This document shows positions 6,382 to 13,230 of a stretch of 15,508 bases of DNA, one piece after another. A program made the position numbers and the translations under genes. The notes under the pieces were generated by a model, which was not told where the DNA came from, ran no database searches, and saw nothing but the letters and a program-made list of their open reading frames with translations. Position 1 is the stretch's first letter, and each line of letters opens with the position of its first letter. The stretch covers positions 1 through 15,508 of the forward strand of contig URET01000032.1 in assembly GCA_900546875.1 (NCBI GenBank). Reading direction: 5' to 3'. This DNA comes from an uncultured Eubacteriales bacterium (GTDB lineage Bacteria > Bacillota > Clostridia > Christensenellales > CAG-314).

Positions 6382-7344
6382 TCAGTTTTCGCTTTCGTGG
6401 CTGACCAGGGAAAGCGCAAAACGGGCTATATCGCCTGCTTCGTCGTCGCGGGCAGAAAAGGCTGTGAGGTCGTTATGGGAGATGGAAAAAAATTCCGACT
6501 GCAAAAACGAGATTTTATCGGCGTCGAGGGCGTCGGAATACAGCGAAAAGGAAAACGGGGCTGTATCGGAGCGGCATATGATCTCGACGCTTCCCCAGGA
6601 AAAGCGTTTTTTATTCTGACGGCTGAAGTCCATTTTATTGTATATCCAGCTGTGTGAAGATAGGAGGCTTGCGTATGAATTCCGAAGTTTCAGCTGTTCG
6701 GGGGAGGGGAGGACGGGAGAGATATCTCCGAAGCGGGCACGTGCGGTGTCCAGTATCATCTGTTTAAGGGCGGCGACGGTCAAAGGTAGTGTTTCGGATA
6801 TGTTGCATACGCGGCTCCTTACGGATCTTACGCCTTTTGAAGCGAGTTTATCTTCGTCGGCATTGAGGCAGCCTGTAAGCATGTCGATGTCGACATTTAC
6901 CATAAGGGTTCCGTGGTGGAGTTTGTTTTTTCCGTTCGAGAGGTAGGCGTTCCCCGAGATTTTTCTGCCGTTGTCGGTGACGATGTCGTTACGGCCGTTG
7001 AGTTGTGCCGTGATGCCGGCAGAGCTGAGGGTCTCGGCGATAACGGAAGTCTGAGCGGTCACGTCGTGTTTTTCGCGCGGTGTGATGAATGTGTAGTTGA
7101 GGTTTCCGGCGTCGTGGTATACTGCTCCTCCTCCGGAAAATCTTCTTGCAACGGCGATACTGTTCGTTTCGGCGAAGGGTAGGTTTATTTCAGAATATAT
7201 ATTCTGATTCCTGCCGATTATGGCACAGCTGTCGTTTACCCACAGCATGAGCAGACCTTCTTCGCAGGTGTCGAAAAAGGCTTTTTCAGTTGCGATGTTG
7301 TTATAGACGTTTGTCTGATCGGAAATAAAATAGCGCCAATTCAT
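6382..7344 (-). CDS. lplA: Lipoate-protein ligase A
   Basis: This 320-residue cytosolic enzyme activates lipoate (or octanoate) as its adenylate and attaches it to lysine of lipoyl domains, such as GcvH or 2-oxoacid dehydrogenase E2. The catalytic domain has the start typical of the family (MNWRYFISDQTNVYNNIATE), the lipoate-binding RRFSGGGAVYHD (68-78), GRNDI, the GRKISGNA loop with K128, and HHGTLMVNVD (143-152). A C-terminal accessory domain occupies about 250-320. An open frame extends upstream into nth, but the family start and the conserved sequence place the start at ATG 7342-7344, 22 bases after the nth stop. No strong ribosome binding site precedes it, so translational coupling to nth is likely. 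No lipoylated protein is encoded in the window. Confidence 0.93.
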   Translation of the reverse strand: MNWRYFISDQTNVYNNIATEKAFFDTCEEGLLMLWVNDSCAIIGRNQNIYSEINLPFAETNSIAVARRFSGGGAVYHDAGNLNYTFITPREKHDVTAQTSVIAETLSSAGITAQLNGRNDIVTDNGRKISGNAYLSNGKNKLHHGTLMVNVDIDMLTGCLNADEDKLASKGVRSVRSRVCNISETLPLTVAALKQMILDTARARFGDISPVLPSPEQLKLRNSYASLLSSHSWIYNKMDFSRQNKKRFSWGSVEIICRSDTAPFSFSLYSDALDADKISFLQSEFFSISHNDLTAFSARDDEAGDIARFALSLVSHESEN

Positions 7345-7366
7345 ATCGGAATAATCAAACGGGAAA

Positions 7367-7990
7367 TCAGGTGCGGCGAGATGGACACAGGTCGCCGAGA
7401 GGGCAGTTTTTGCACTGCGGAGAAATTGCCTTGCAGACATATCTGCCGTGAAGGAGCAGATAATGATGGCAGTTGCCCCAAAGGTCTTCGGGGAAAAGTT
7501 TTTTAAGGTCCTCCGAAACCTTGTCGGGATTTTTGCCTTCCGAAAGAGCAAGTCTGTGCGAAACGCGGAATATATGCGTATCAACTGCAAAAGCGGGAAG
7601 GTTGAATCCCACGGCGAGAATGACGGAGGCCGTCTTGTTCCCGACACCGGGAAGACGGACAAGCTTATCAAGTTCCCCCGGAACTTCGCCTCCGTATTCG
7701 GAAACCAAAATTTCCGAACACTTGCGGATATTTGCGGCTTTATTCTTGTAGAAGCCGCAGCTGTGTATGATGTTTTCTATATCTTCTACAGGCAGAGCCG
7801 CCATGGAAAAGGCGTCAGGAGCTTTTTCAAAAAGCATGGGAGTAACTGAATTTACCCTCTTGTCGGTGCACTGAGCAGACAAGATCACTGCCACGAGCAG
7901 CTGAAATACGCTGGCATACTGTAATTCGCTTTTCGGTTCCGGAAATTCTTCCGACAAAATGTCGAGTATCTTCTGTATACGATCGTTCAT
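7367..7990 (-). CDS. nth: Endonuclease III (DNA glycosylase/AP lyase)
   Basis: This 207-residue enzyme removes oxidised pyrimidines and cuts the resulting abasic site in base excision repair. The helix-hairpin-helix LVRLPGVGNKTASVILAV carries catalytic K119, and the VDTHIFRVSHRL segment carries D137. Four cysteines spaced C-x6-C-x2-C-x5-C (C186, C193, C196, C202) form the [4Fe-4S] site. Length is normal. A TTG at 7997-7999 would add three residues, but GAGGA (8002-8006) is too close to it and better serves the ATG at 7988-7990. It is the first gene of a two-gene operon with lplA, from the promoter at 8017-8045. Confidence 0.96.
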   Translation of the reverse strand: MNDRIQKILDILSEEFPEPKSELQYASVFQLLVAVILSAQCTDKRVNSVTPMLFEKAPDAFSMAALPVEDIENIIHSCGFYKNKAANIRKCSEILVSEYGGEVPGELDKLVRLPGVGNKTASVILAVGFNLPAFAVDTHIFRVSHRLALSEGKNPDKVSEDLKKLFPEDLWGNCHHYLLLHGRYVCKAISPQCKNCPLGDLCPSRRT

Positions 7991-8016
7991 AAGTTTCAAT
8001 ATCCTCAGTATGGAAT

Positions 8017-8045
8017 ATTTTAAACAATGTCGGCGAAAAAGTCAA
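8017..8045 (-). promoter_or_regulatory. Sigma-A promoter of nth-lplA
   Basis: On the minus strand, TTGACT (8045-8040) and TAAAAT (8022-8017) are exactly 17 bases apart. Transcription would start near 8010, about 20 bases before the nth ATG. This short leader also argues against the TTG start at 7999. Confidence 0.8.
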
Positions 8046-8132
8046 GCGAAGGGATCGTTATAGTGCATACATAAGACCGCAAGCGAGGGGAAAGCGAAAG
8101 TATCGGACAAAACGGTAAAGGAGGTAAAAGAC

Positions 8133-8306
8133 ATGCTGCCGACTGTCAGACTGAGGAACAGATGTAAAGGCGGAGTTTCGTTGATACGGTTCTCTGAGGC
8201 AAAAAGCCTCTGCTTCGGTGAGAGAAAAGCAAAAGAGAAGCATCGGAAAGAACAATCGCAGCCTTATCCGGAACGGCAGCCGAAGGGCAGGAGCGTGGCG
8301 AGATAA
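8133..8306 (+). CDS. Possible small basic protein, unknown
   Basis: This 57-codon frame starts with ATG eight bases after a near-perfect AAGGAGG (8118-8124) and ends at TAA. The product would be strongly basic and rich in R, K and Q (it begins MLPTVRLRNRCKGG, and its middle includes RKAKEKHRKEQ). It has no membrane segment and no recognised domain. No convincing promoter lies upstream. The only support is the ribosome binding site, and the composition could equally be that of non-coding DNA. The opposite strand holds a longer open frame across the same DNA, but that lacks any ribosome binding site. Confidence 0.28.
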   Translation: MLPTVRLRNRCKGGVSLIRFSEAKSLCFGERKAKEKHRKEQSQPYPERQPKGRSVAR

Positions 8307-8321
8307 ACTCGAAAGGGCGTA

Positions 8322-8533
8322 AAAACTGCCGGGGAAAGAGTCCGTGCGTGAATAAATAAAACGACGGTAAACCAAGCCGAACGCGAGTGAAAAAATTAAC
8401 GGAAAAAACCAGAACGGTTTATAAATAAAAATTGTCGGGGAAAGAGTCCGTGCGTGAATAAATAATACAGCGGAAAACCAAGCCGAACGCGAGTAAAAAA
8501 TAACGGAAAATCCGAACCGTGCGGACAAAAATT
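8322..8533. repeat. Direct repeat, two copies of about 105 bp
   Basis: The block from about 8322 recurs from about 8428 with a period of 104-106 bases. Shared cores include CGGGGAAAGAGTCCGTGCG, TGAATAAATAA, AACCAAGCCGAACGCGAGT and TAACGGAAAA. Small indels and scattered substitutions separate the copies. The second copy ends just before the promoter of the next gene (8556-8584). No gene is supported in it on either strand. Confidence 0.88.
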
Positions 8534-8555
8534 AAATGAAGTTCGTCTTAATTAA

Positions 8556-8584
8556 TTGAAAAACAGCGTAAGGTGTGGTACAAT
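8556..8584 (+). promoter_or_regulatory. Sigma-A promoter of the S66 peptidase gene
   Basis: TTGAAA (8556-8561) and TACAAT (8579-8584) are 17 bases apart, and TGG just before the -10 gives an extended -10. Transcription would start near 8591, leaving a very short leader of about 15 bases with GGTGG before the ATG. Confidence 0.82.
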
Positions 8585-8606
8585 TAAATAAAAACGGTGG
8601 TTTTAT

Positions 8607-9608
8607 ATGAGGTATCCCGCATTTTTAAAGGAAAATGACGTCGCGGGCGTGACAGCTCCTTCTTTCGGCATAAGGGAAAGCGATCTCGGAAGGTATTTTG
8701 CTGCAAAAGAATTTTTCGCTTCACACGGAATAAATATAGTGGAAACGGCGGATGTTTTCACTTCTCATATTTGTGCGAGTGCGCCAAAGGAAGAAAGGGC
8801 GAGGCAGTTTGTCGGGTTGTACGAGGACGAAGATATAAGCGGTATTTTTGCCGCTTCGGGAGGGGAGCTTGAGTTGCTCATAGCCGACTCTCTTTATTGG
8901 GAAAGGATCAAAGACAAAAAGCCGAAGTTTTTTTGCGGGTATTCCGACAATACGGTCATCACTTATACGCTTGCTACGCGCTTTGATACGGCTTCGGTAT
9001 ACGGGTCATGCTTTTGCAAGCTCGGCGAAGATACTTTATCTGCGGCGGATCACATATCCCTGCTTACGGGAAGGAAGCTGAAGTTCCGCAGTTATCCGAA
9101 GCACTGTGAGAATTATTCTTTTGAAATGTCCGAGGAAGAAGCCGCTGAATTCAATGCGGTGACGGAGTGGAAGAGTCTTGCGGGCGGAGGATCGCTTAGC
9201 GGGAGGCTTTTAGGCGGGTGTCTGGATATTCTCGGCGGGATATGCGGTACGCGTGCGGACGCTACCGCCCGTTTCAATGCGAAGTACGGCAAAGAAGGTA
9301 TACTCTGGTTTCTTGAGAGCTGTGACCTGAATCCTGCCGGGGTAGCGCGGACGCTTTGGCAGCTTAAGAGTGCGGGGTGGTTTGACTGTGCGTCGGGATT
9401 TGTTTTCGGAAGGCCGTATGTTTCCGGAGAAATGTTCGGGCTTACGTTTGAAGGCGCGGTTACCGAGATTTTGGGCGATACCGGGCTGCCCGTAGTCGTA
9501 GGCGCGGATATCGGGCACGTGCCGCCCGTAATACCTGTATTCAGCGGGGCTTACTCCCGGATCGAGGTCGAAGGGGGCAAGGCGGAGATAGAATATATGC
9601 TTGTATGA
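8607..9608 (+). CDS. S66-family LD-carboxypeptidase / MccF-like peptidase
   Basis: This 333-residue serine peptidase has no signal peptide and is probably cytosolic. The S66 triad is visible: nucleophile S113 in CGYSDNT, E237 in WFLESCD, and H304 in DIGHVPP. The N-terminal domain has the typical start (AGVTAPSF near 13-20) and FAASGG (81-86), the loop preceding the nucleophile domain. S66 enzymes either trim the terminal D-Ala from murein tetrapeptides during recycling (LdcA) or cleave nucleotide-peptide conjugates such as processed microcin C and related toxic aminoacyl-adenylates (MccF). The length and the long segment between S and E are closer to MccF-like members, so a detoxifying role is possible. 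The substrate cannot be decided from sequence alone. It has its own promoter, and an HTH membrane protein gene follows 102 bases downstream. Confidence 0.9.
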   Translation: MRYPAFLKENDVAGVTAPSFGIRESDLGRYFAAKEFFASHGINIVETADVFTSHICASAPKEERARQFVGLYEDEDISGIFAASGGELELLIADSLYWERIKDKKPKFFCGYSDNTVITYTLATRFDTASVYGSCFCKLGEDTLSAADHISLLTGRKLKFRSYPKHCENYSFEMSEEEAAEFNAVTEWKSLAGGGSLSGRLLGGCLDILGGICGTRADATARFNAKYGKEGILWFLESCDLNPAGVARTLWQLKSAGWFDCASGFVFGRPYVSGEMFGLTFEGAVTEILGDTGLPVVVGADIGHVPPVIPVFSGAYSRIEVEGGKAEIEYMLV

Positions 9609-9667
9609 AGGCGTCGGGATATCGGAGCCGGCGACGTCGTTACGGCATTCAGACATTACTTAAGCTT

Positions 9668-9682
9668 TAATCAGTCAGATTA
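9668..9682. promoter_or_regulatory. Possible operator upstream of the HTH membrane protein
   Basis: TAATC and GATTA form a 5-5-5 inverted repeat, about 30 bases before the start codon. A position and symmetry like this would suit self-regulation by the XRE-type domain, but the repeat is short and could occur by chance. Confidence 0.25.
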
Positions 9683-9710
9683 TTCGGACTATCAAACAGG
9701 AGAGAACATT

Positions 9711-10421
9711 ATGAAAACGCAGTTGAGCGAAAACCTGAAATCTTACCGTATGAAAACGGGAATGACGATCGCACAGGTCGCAGAATTCATGTCGGTGACT
9801 CCCGATACCATAATAGATTGGGAGGAAGGCGAAAAAGAGCCTGCTAAGGAACAACTGAAAATGCTTGCTTCTTTGTACGGACTCAAAGATGAAAAAGAGC
9901 TTTATGCAAAGCCGGGCGGGAAAAAATACAGCGTGTATTTCTACAGTGACGAAGAAAGAGAGGAAATGAGAAGGAAAGCTAAGTTATGGCATAAATTTCC
10001 ATATCCGATGATATGCGTTATAGTTTTTCTCATGCTGGGCGTTCTCGAGCCTCATTTATGGCATCCCGGTTGGCTTGTGTTTCTTACCATCCCGATTTAT
10101 TACGGTGCAGTGGATGCCATTGCGTATAAAAGAGGCAACCGTTTCCCTTATCCGGTTCTTGCGTTGCTGATCTATTTGTGCATCGGTATTTTTGCAAACG
10201 TGTGGACGTGGAGTCTTCTGATATTCTTGACGGTCCCTCTTTACTACTGGCTTGTGAACGGATCATGGAAAAATATCTGGACTCAGTTTCCGTACGCATT
10301 ATTATGCGTTGTGGTGTATCTGATACTCGGTTTTGCCTTGAACTGGTGGCATCCCGGATGGATAATATTTTTGACTATTCCCATATTCAATTCGATCGTG
10401 GCGATGTTCAGGAACAAGTAA
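9711..10421 (+). CDS. XRE-family HTH protein fused to a triplicated two-helix membrane unit
   Basis: This 236-residue protein has a Cro/C1-type helix-turn-helix at about 5-62 (LKSYRMKTGMTIAQVAEFM, then TIIDWEEGEKEPAKEQL). A charged linker (63-95) follows, and then three copies of a membrane unit at about 96-137, 145-184 and 193-232. Each copy begins FPYP or FPYA, has a hydrophobic helix, a W-rich turn (WHPGW in copies one and three, WTWSL in copy two) and ends in a (I/V)FLT(I/V)P(I/L) helix, giving about six membrane segments. It would bind DNA from the membrane. AGGAGAG lies six bases before the ATG, and a strong terminator follows. HTH-membrane fusions are common in Firmicutes, but I do not know a named family with this triplication. 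The signal and target are unknown. Confidence 0.88.
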   Translation: MKTQLSENLKSYRMKTGMTIAQVAEFMSVTPDTIIDWEEGEKEPAKEQLKMLASLYGLKDEKELYAKPGGKKYSVYFYSDEEREEMRRKAKLWHKFPYPMICVIVFLMLGVLEPHLWHPGWLVFLTIPIYYGAVDAIAYKRGNRFPYPVLALLIYLCIGIFANVWTWSLLIFLTVPLYYWLVNGSWKNIWTQFPYALLCVVVYLILGFALNWWHPGWIIFLTIPIFNSIVAMFRNK

Positions 10422-10458
10422 ACAGACGCAGGCGCGGATGACCGAAGAAAACGAAGCA

Positions 10459-10493
10459 AGCCCTTCCGGAAGTACGGACCGGAAGGGCTTTTT
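10459..10493 (+). terminator. Intrinsic terminator after the HTH membrane protein
   Basis: AGCCCTTCCGG (10459-10469) pairs perfectly with CCGGAAGGGCT (10479-10489) around a nine-base loop and is followed by five T. On the other strand it lies beyond the murG stop (10588) and could also slow that transcript, though there the T-run is poor. Confidence 0.92.
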
Positions 10494-10587
10494 CGGGTGC
10501 ATAGGATTCTCACGGAGGAAAAGACGTGCAAAACGCCGAAGTAGCGCGCTTGCGCAGTACTGAAATGATTTGCCGCCGAAGACGGGT

Positions 10588-11643
10588 TTATGTCCCGAGC
10601 TGCAGTCCGAGCATACGTGCGACGGATCTTGCCATTTGCAAGTCGGCAGACCGGGGCGGAAAGTGTTTTTTCATTTCTCCGGACAGGGTATAAAGCGAAA
10701 ATAATTCGCTGACGAGTGATTGAGGCGTAAGTTTGTCTTCGGGCAATATTTTCGCTACGCCTTTTGCGGCGAATTCTTCTGCATTTTTGAGCTGTTCGCC
10801 GCGGGAACTCTTTACTAACGGGGTAAGCAGCATGGGGACCGAATAATAACTCAGTTCGGATAGAGTATTGCTGCCTGCTCTTGAGTAGGCGATGTCCGCG
10901 GCGGCGTAGAGGTGAGGAATATCTGTCGTAAACTCCGTCTGATTGAATCCTTTTCGGGCAAATGACAGTTTTTTTCCTTTGCCGCTTATGAGAAATACGT
11001 CCATGCGCGAAAGAAGGGAAGGCAGAGCTTTTTCCAGAGCGCTGTTCAGAGTGAGCGCTCCGAGACTGCCTCCGAGACAGAGCAGTACGGGACGTTTGCC
11101 TTCAAACCCCATGATCTCGAGTCCTTTATTTTTGTTTCCGTTCTGCATGCGCGCGGTGAGCGGAGTGGCGCAGACCACGCCCTTTTTTCCTGCCTGTTTG
11201 GCGGTGCTTTTAAAGGGGGTGTAAAGCGTTTTAATAAAGGGCAGCGACATACGGTTCCCGAGTCCCAGAGAACTGTCGCTTTCGTGGGCGACTACAGGTA
11301 TACGGAGCTTATGCGAGGCGTATACAACAGGGAAAGCGGCGTAGCCACCTTTGCTTACCGTAAGAGAAGGGGATATTTTTTCCAGGATCGTCGTACATTC
11401 CCGGATGCTTTTCCAAAGACGGGAGGGCAGAGCAATGATGTCGGGAGAAAAAGAACGGTTAAACTTAGGTGCAGTGCATTCAAAGTAAACTGCTTCGGGG
11501 AGCAGTTCGGGAACGAGTTCGCGTTCCATGCCTCCCGCTCCAATATAGAAGATTTCGCATAAATTTCTGAAATTTTCCGCGAGGGCAATGTTCGGCATGA
11601 TATGACCGGCGGTGCCCCCTCCGCAAAAAACGATTTTTTTCAT
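10588..11643 (-). CDS. murG: UDP-GlcNAc:lipid I GlcNAc transferase (MurG)
   Basis: This 351-residue glycosyltransferase acts at the inner face of the membrane and converts lipid I to lipid II, the last cytoplasmic step of peptidoglycan synthesis. The N-terminal domain has the glycine loop GGGTAGHIMP (8-17), SKGGYAAFP (97-105) and HESDSSLG (120-127). The C-terminal UDP-GlcNAc domain has the loop GGSLGA (191-196), SRAGSNTLSE (254-263), and the late RGEQLKNAE segment. An open frame continues 56 codons upstream, but MKKIVFCGGG is the family start. It lies outside any division/cell-wall cluster and has the HESD variant seen in Firmicutes, so it may be a second MurG copy. There is no ribosome binding site; a TATACT sits six bases before the ATG. 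Confidence 0.94.
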   Translation of the reverse strand: MKKIVFCGGGTAGHIMPNIALAENFRNLCEIFYIGAGGMERELVPELLPEAVYFECTAPKFNRSFSPDIIALPSRLWKSIRECTTILEKISPSLTVSKGGYAAFPVVYASHKLRIPVVAHESDSSLGLGNRMSLPFIKTLYTPFKSTAKQAGKKGVVCATPLTARMQNGNKNKGLEIMGFEGKRPVLLCLGGSLGALTLNSALEKALPSLLSRMDVFLISGKGKKLSFARKGFNQTEFTTDIPHLYAAADIAYSRAGSNTLSELSYYSVPMLLTPLVKSSRGEQLKNAEEFAAKGVAKILPEDKLTPQSLVSELFSLYTLSGEMKKHFPPRSADLQMARSVARMLGLQLGT

Positions 11644-11657
11644 ATAAACAGTATATG
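11641..11657 (-). promoter_or_regulatory. Palindrome and possible -10 element overlapping the murG start
   Basis: CATATA and TATATG are inverted around five bases, and the palindrome includes the start codon. On the minus strand TATACT (11655-11650) lies exactly six bases before the ATG, so RNA starting at the usual distance would begin at or beside the start codon. No Shine-Dalgarno sequence is present. A leaderless transcript, a repressor site, or both would fit. The -35 region (about GGATTT) is poor. Confidence 0.4.
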
Positions 11658-11714
11658 TTTTCTGCAATAAAAAATCCACCCTGCAGGTTATCGCGGGGCG
11701 GGAGCGGCAGACAG

Positions 11715-11763
11715 CCGTGAAAAATAAAATATTCATGCCTGAGGGAGGTGGCTTTGCCTGTTT
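11715..11763. repeat. Downstream partial copy of the antiporter 3' end
   Basis: The stretch TCATGCCTGAGGGAGGT plus GGCTTTGCCT at 11733-11761 repeats the last codons and stop of the antiporter gene at 11808-11837, 75 bases away. Similarity extends into the A-rich flank to about 11715. The copy lacks one base compared with the gene, so it would read in another frame. It lies between the antiporter stop and murG and encodes nothing. Confidence 0.85.
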
Positions 11764-11807
11764 AAGAATAAAAACCGGGAAGAGGCTGATTTTACCGAAA
11801 AAGAAAA

Positions 11808-12998
11808 TCATGCCTGAGGGAGGTCGGCTTTGCCTATTTCTCCGGAACGTGAAAGGGCGAGTTTGGTAAGGACGGGGCCTACAAGCTCATAGACAAGAGT
11901 AGCGCAAAGTGTGACCGTTGAAATGGTGATGCTGAATTCTTCGGGCAGTTCCGCGACGGCGAGCTGAGCCATACCGATAGCTACTCCTGCTTGAGGCAGC
12001 AGGGAAAGGCCGAGGTAATTGCGGACGTTTTTATCGGCTTTGGTGAGAAAAGATCCTGCCATGGCTCCGAAGTATTTACCCGTGGAACGGGCAACGAGAT
12101 ACACGATACCGATAACTCCTACCGAAGCTATTACCGTGACGTTCAGTTCCGCACCTGAGAGCACGAAGAAAAGCATATAGAGCGGGGGAGTCCAGATATC
12201 GCAGTTTACCATGAGGGAGTCGTCGTTTTTTCTGATATTGCAGCAGACGGCGCCCGTCATCATACATACGAGCAGACTTGAAAGGGGGAAGATCTCGGCA
12301 AACGCTACGCCTGCGACCACACAGGCTATCGTAAGGCAGAGCCTGTTTCCGCGGGAGTGGAAAAGTTTTGCGCCAAAAGCGAGGATAGTTCCCAGCACGG
12401 CACCCGCAGCCAGGGAAAGGATTATTTCCAGAAGGGGGTCGAGGAGGATGGTGGATACCGATACGGCAGAATCAGGGTAGGCAAATACTTTAGCTATGGC
12501 GATCGAGATAGAGAAGATCATCAGACCGATCGCGTCGTCGCCTGCCACGACGGGCAGAAGGGTATCGGTAACGGGCCCTTTTGCACGGTATTGTCTGACT
12601 ACCATAAGGGTAGCGGCGGGAGCTGTGGCGGTAGCTATGGCGCCGAGGGTGAAGACCACCGGCAAAGGCGCGCCTATCGCCCAAAGAGCCAGGTCCACAA
12701 GCACAACTGCCGCAAGAGCCTGAAGCAGAGTTATAACGATAACCTGTTTTCCCAGGGCTTTTATGTGAGAAAGCTTGAATTCCGCCCCTATGGAAAAAGC
12801 AATGAAGCCTAAAGCCACGTCTATAATGACTTCATAGTTTCTGACAAAATCCGCCGTCACGATATTGAAGCAGTAAGGCCCGATAAGCAGACCGGCAAGC
12901 AGGAAGCCGGTAACATTAGGCAATTTAATCAGTTTCATCAGTCTTGTGGAAAGCAGACCGAAAACGAGGGCGATAGCGAGAGCAAGTAACGAAGTCAT
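11808..12998 (-). CDS. CPA2-family cation/proton antiporter (NhaP/KefB-like)
   Basis: This 396-residue integral membrane protein is predicted to have 11-12 helices and to exchange Na+ or K+ for H+. The first helices show the family start (LPNVTGFLLAGLLIGP, 26-41). TATAPAAT (122-129) is the unwound-helix motif, and VAGDDAIGLMIF (151-162) holds the ion-binding pair D154/D155. An aspartate pair is typical of the electrogenic members; the first position is N in the electroneutral ones. No RCK/TrkA-N regulatory domain follows, so it is a transport-only form. It starts at an ATG preceded by AAGGTG, from the promoter at 13062-13090. The gene's last 30 bases are copied downstream. The ion transported cannot be decided. 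Confidence 0.92.
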   Translation of the reverse strand: MTSLLALAIALVFGLLSTRLMKLIKLPNVTGFLLAGLLIGPYCFNIVTADFVRNYEVIIDVALGFIAFSIGAEFKLSHIKALGKQVIVITLLQALAAVVLVDLALWAIGAPLPVVFTLGAIATATAPAATLMVVRQYRAKGPVTDTLLPVVAGDDAIGLMIFSISIAIAKVFAYPDSAVSVSTILLDPLLEIILSLAAGAVLGTILAFGAKLFHSRGNRLCLTIACVVAGVAFAEIFPLSSLLVCMMTGAVCCNIRKNDDSLMVNCDIWTPPLYMLFFVLSGAELNVTVIASVGVIGIVYLVARSTGKYFGAMAGSFLTKADKNVRNYLGLSLLPQAGVAIGMAQLAVAELPEEFSITISTVTLCATLVYELVGPVLTKLALSRSGEIGKADLPQA

Positions 12999-13045
12999 CG
13001 AAACACCTTCTTAAAAGCAATAGTAAAGGTCGAATAAATATCCAG

Positions 13046-13060
13046 CCTTCCGGGCGAAGG
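13046..13060 (-). promoter_or_regulatory. Small hairpin at the predicted 5' end of the antiporter mRNA
   Basis: CCTTC and GAAGG pair around CGGGC, just where the transcript from the promoter at 13062-13090 should begin. A hairpin at the very 5' end usually protects RNA from decay; this role is inferred. Confidence 0.35.
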
Positions 13061-13061
13061 A

Positions 13062-13090
13062 ATTATAAACCCCTTTTCGGGAAAAAGCAA
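13062..13090 (-). promoter_or_regulatory. Sigma-A promoter of the antiporter gene
   Basis: On the minus strand, TTGCTT (13090-13085) and a perfect TATAAT (13067-13062) are 17 bases apart. The spacer contains CCCGAAAAGGG, a small inverted repeat that might bind a regulator. Transcription would start near 13055, about 57 bases before the ATG. Confidence 0.82.
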
Positions 13091-13171
13091 GCGTTTTGAA
13101 GGAGTTTTTATATATTGCATACATTGCGTGGAAAAGATAACTTTTTTCGTGGAGGGGGAGCTGAAAATCAA

Positions 13172-13195
13172 GCAGTACGCATGACTCCGTACTGC
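13172..13195. other. Hairpin in the intergenic region upstream of the antiporter promoter
   Basis: GCAGTACG pairs perfectly with CGTACTGC around an eight-base loop. There is no T-run. It is the left part of a repeat-bearing region (13100-13400) with no supported gene. Confidence 0.5.
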
Positions 13196-13230
13196 CCTCC
13201 GAGACGGATCCCGGTGCAGTTTCTCAAAGG

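Noticed and set aside
7345..7671. Upstream extension of lplA
   Set aside because: The 109 extra codons lie antiparallel-free within nth in another frame; the family start and the position after the nth stop fit ATG 7344.
8058..8528. A 156-codon frame on the minus strand
   Set aside because: It would start at a TTG with no ribosome binding site and crosses the 105-bp direct repeat; its aromatic-rich product looks like a reading of non-coding DNA.
11644..11811. Upstream extension of murG
   Set aside because: The 56 extra codons cover the duplicated antiporter tail and do not resemble MurG; MKKIVFCGGG is the family start.
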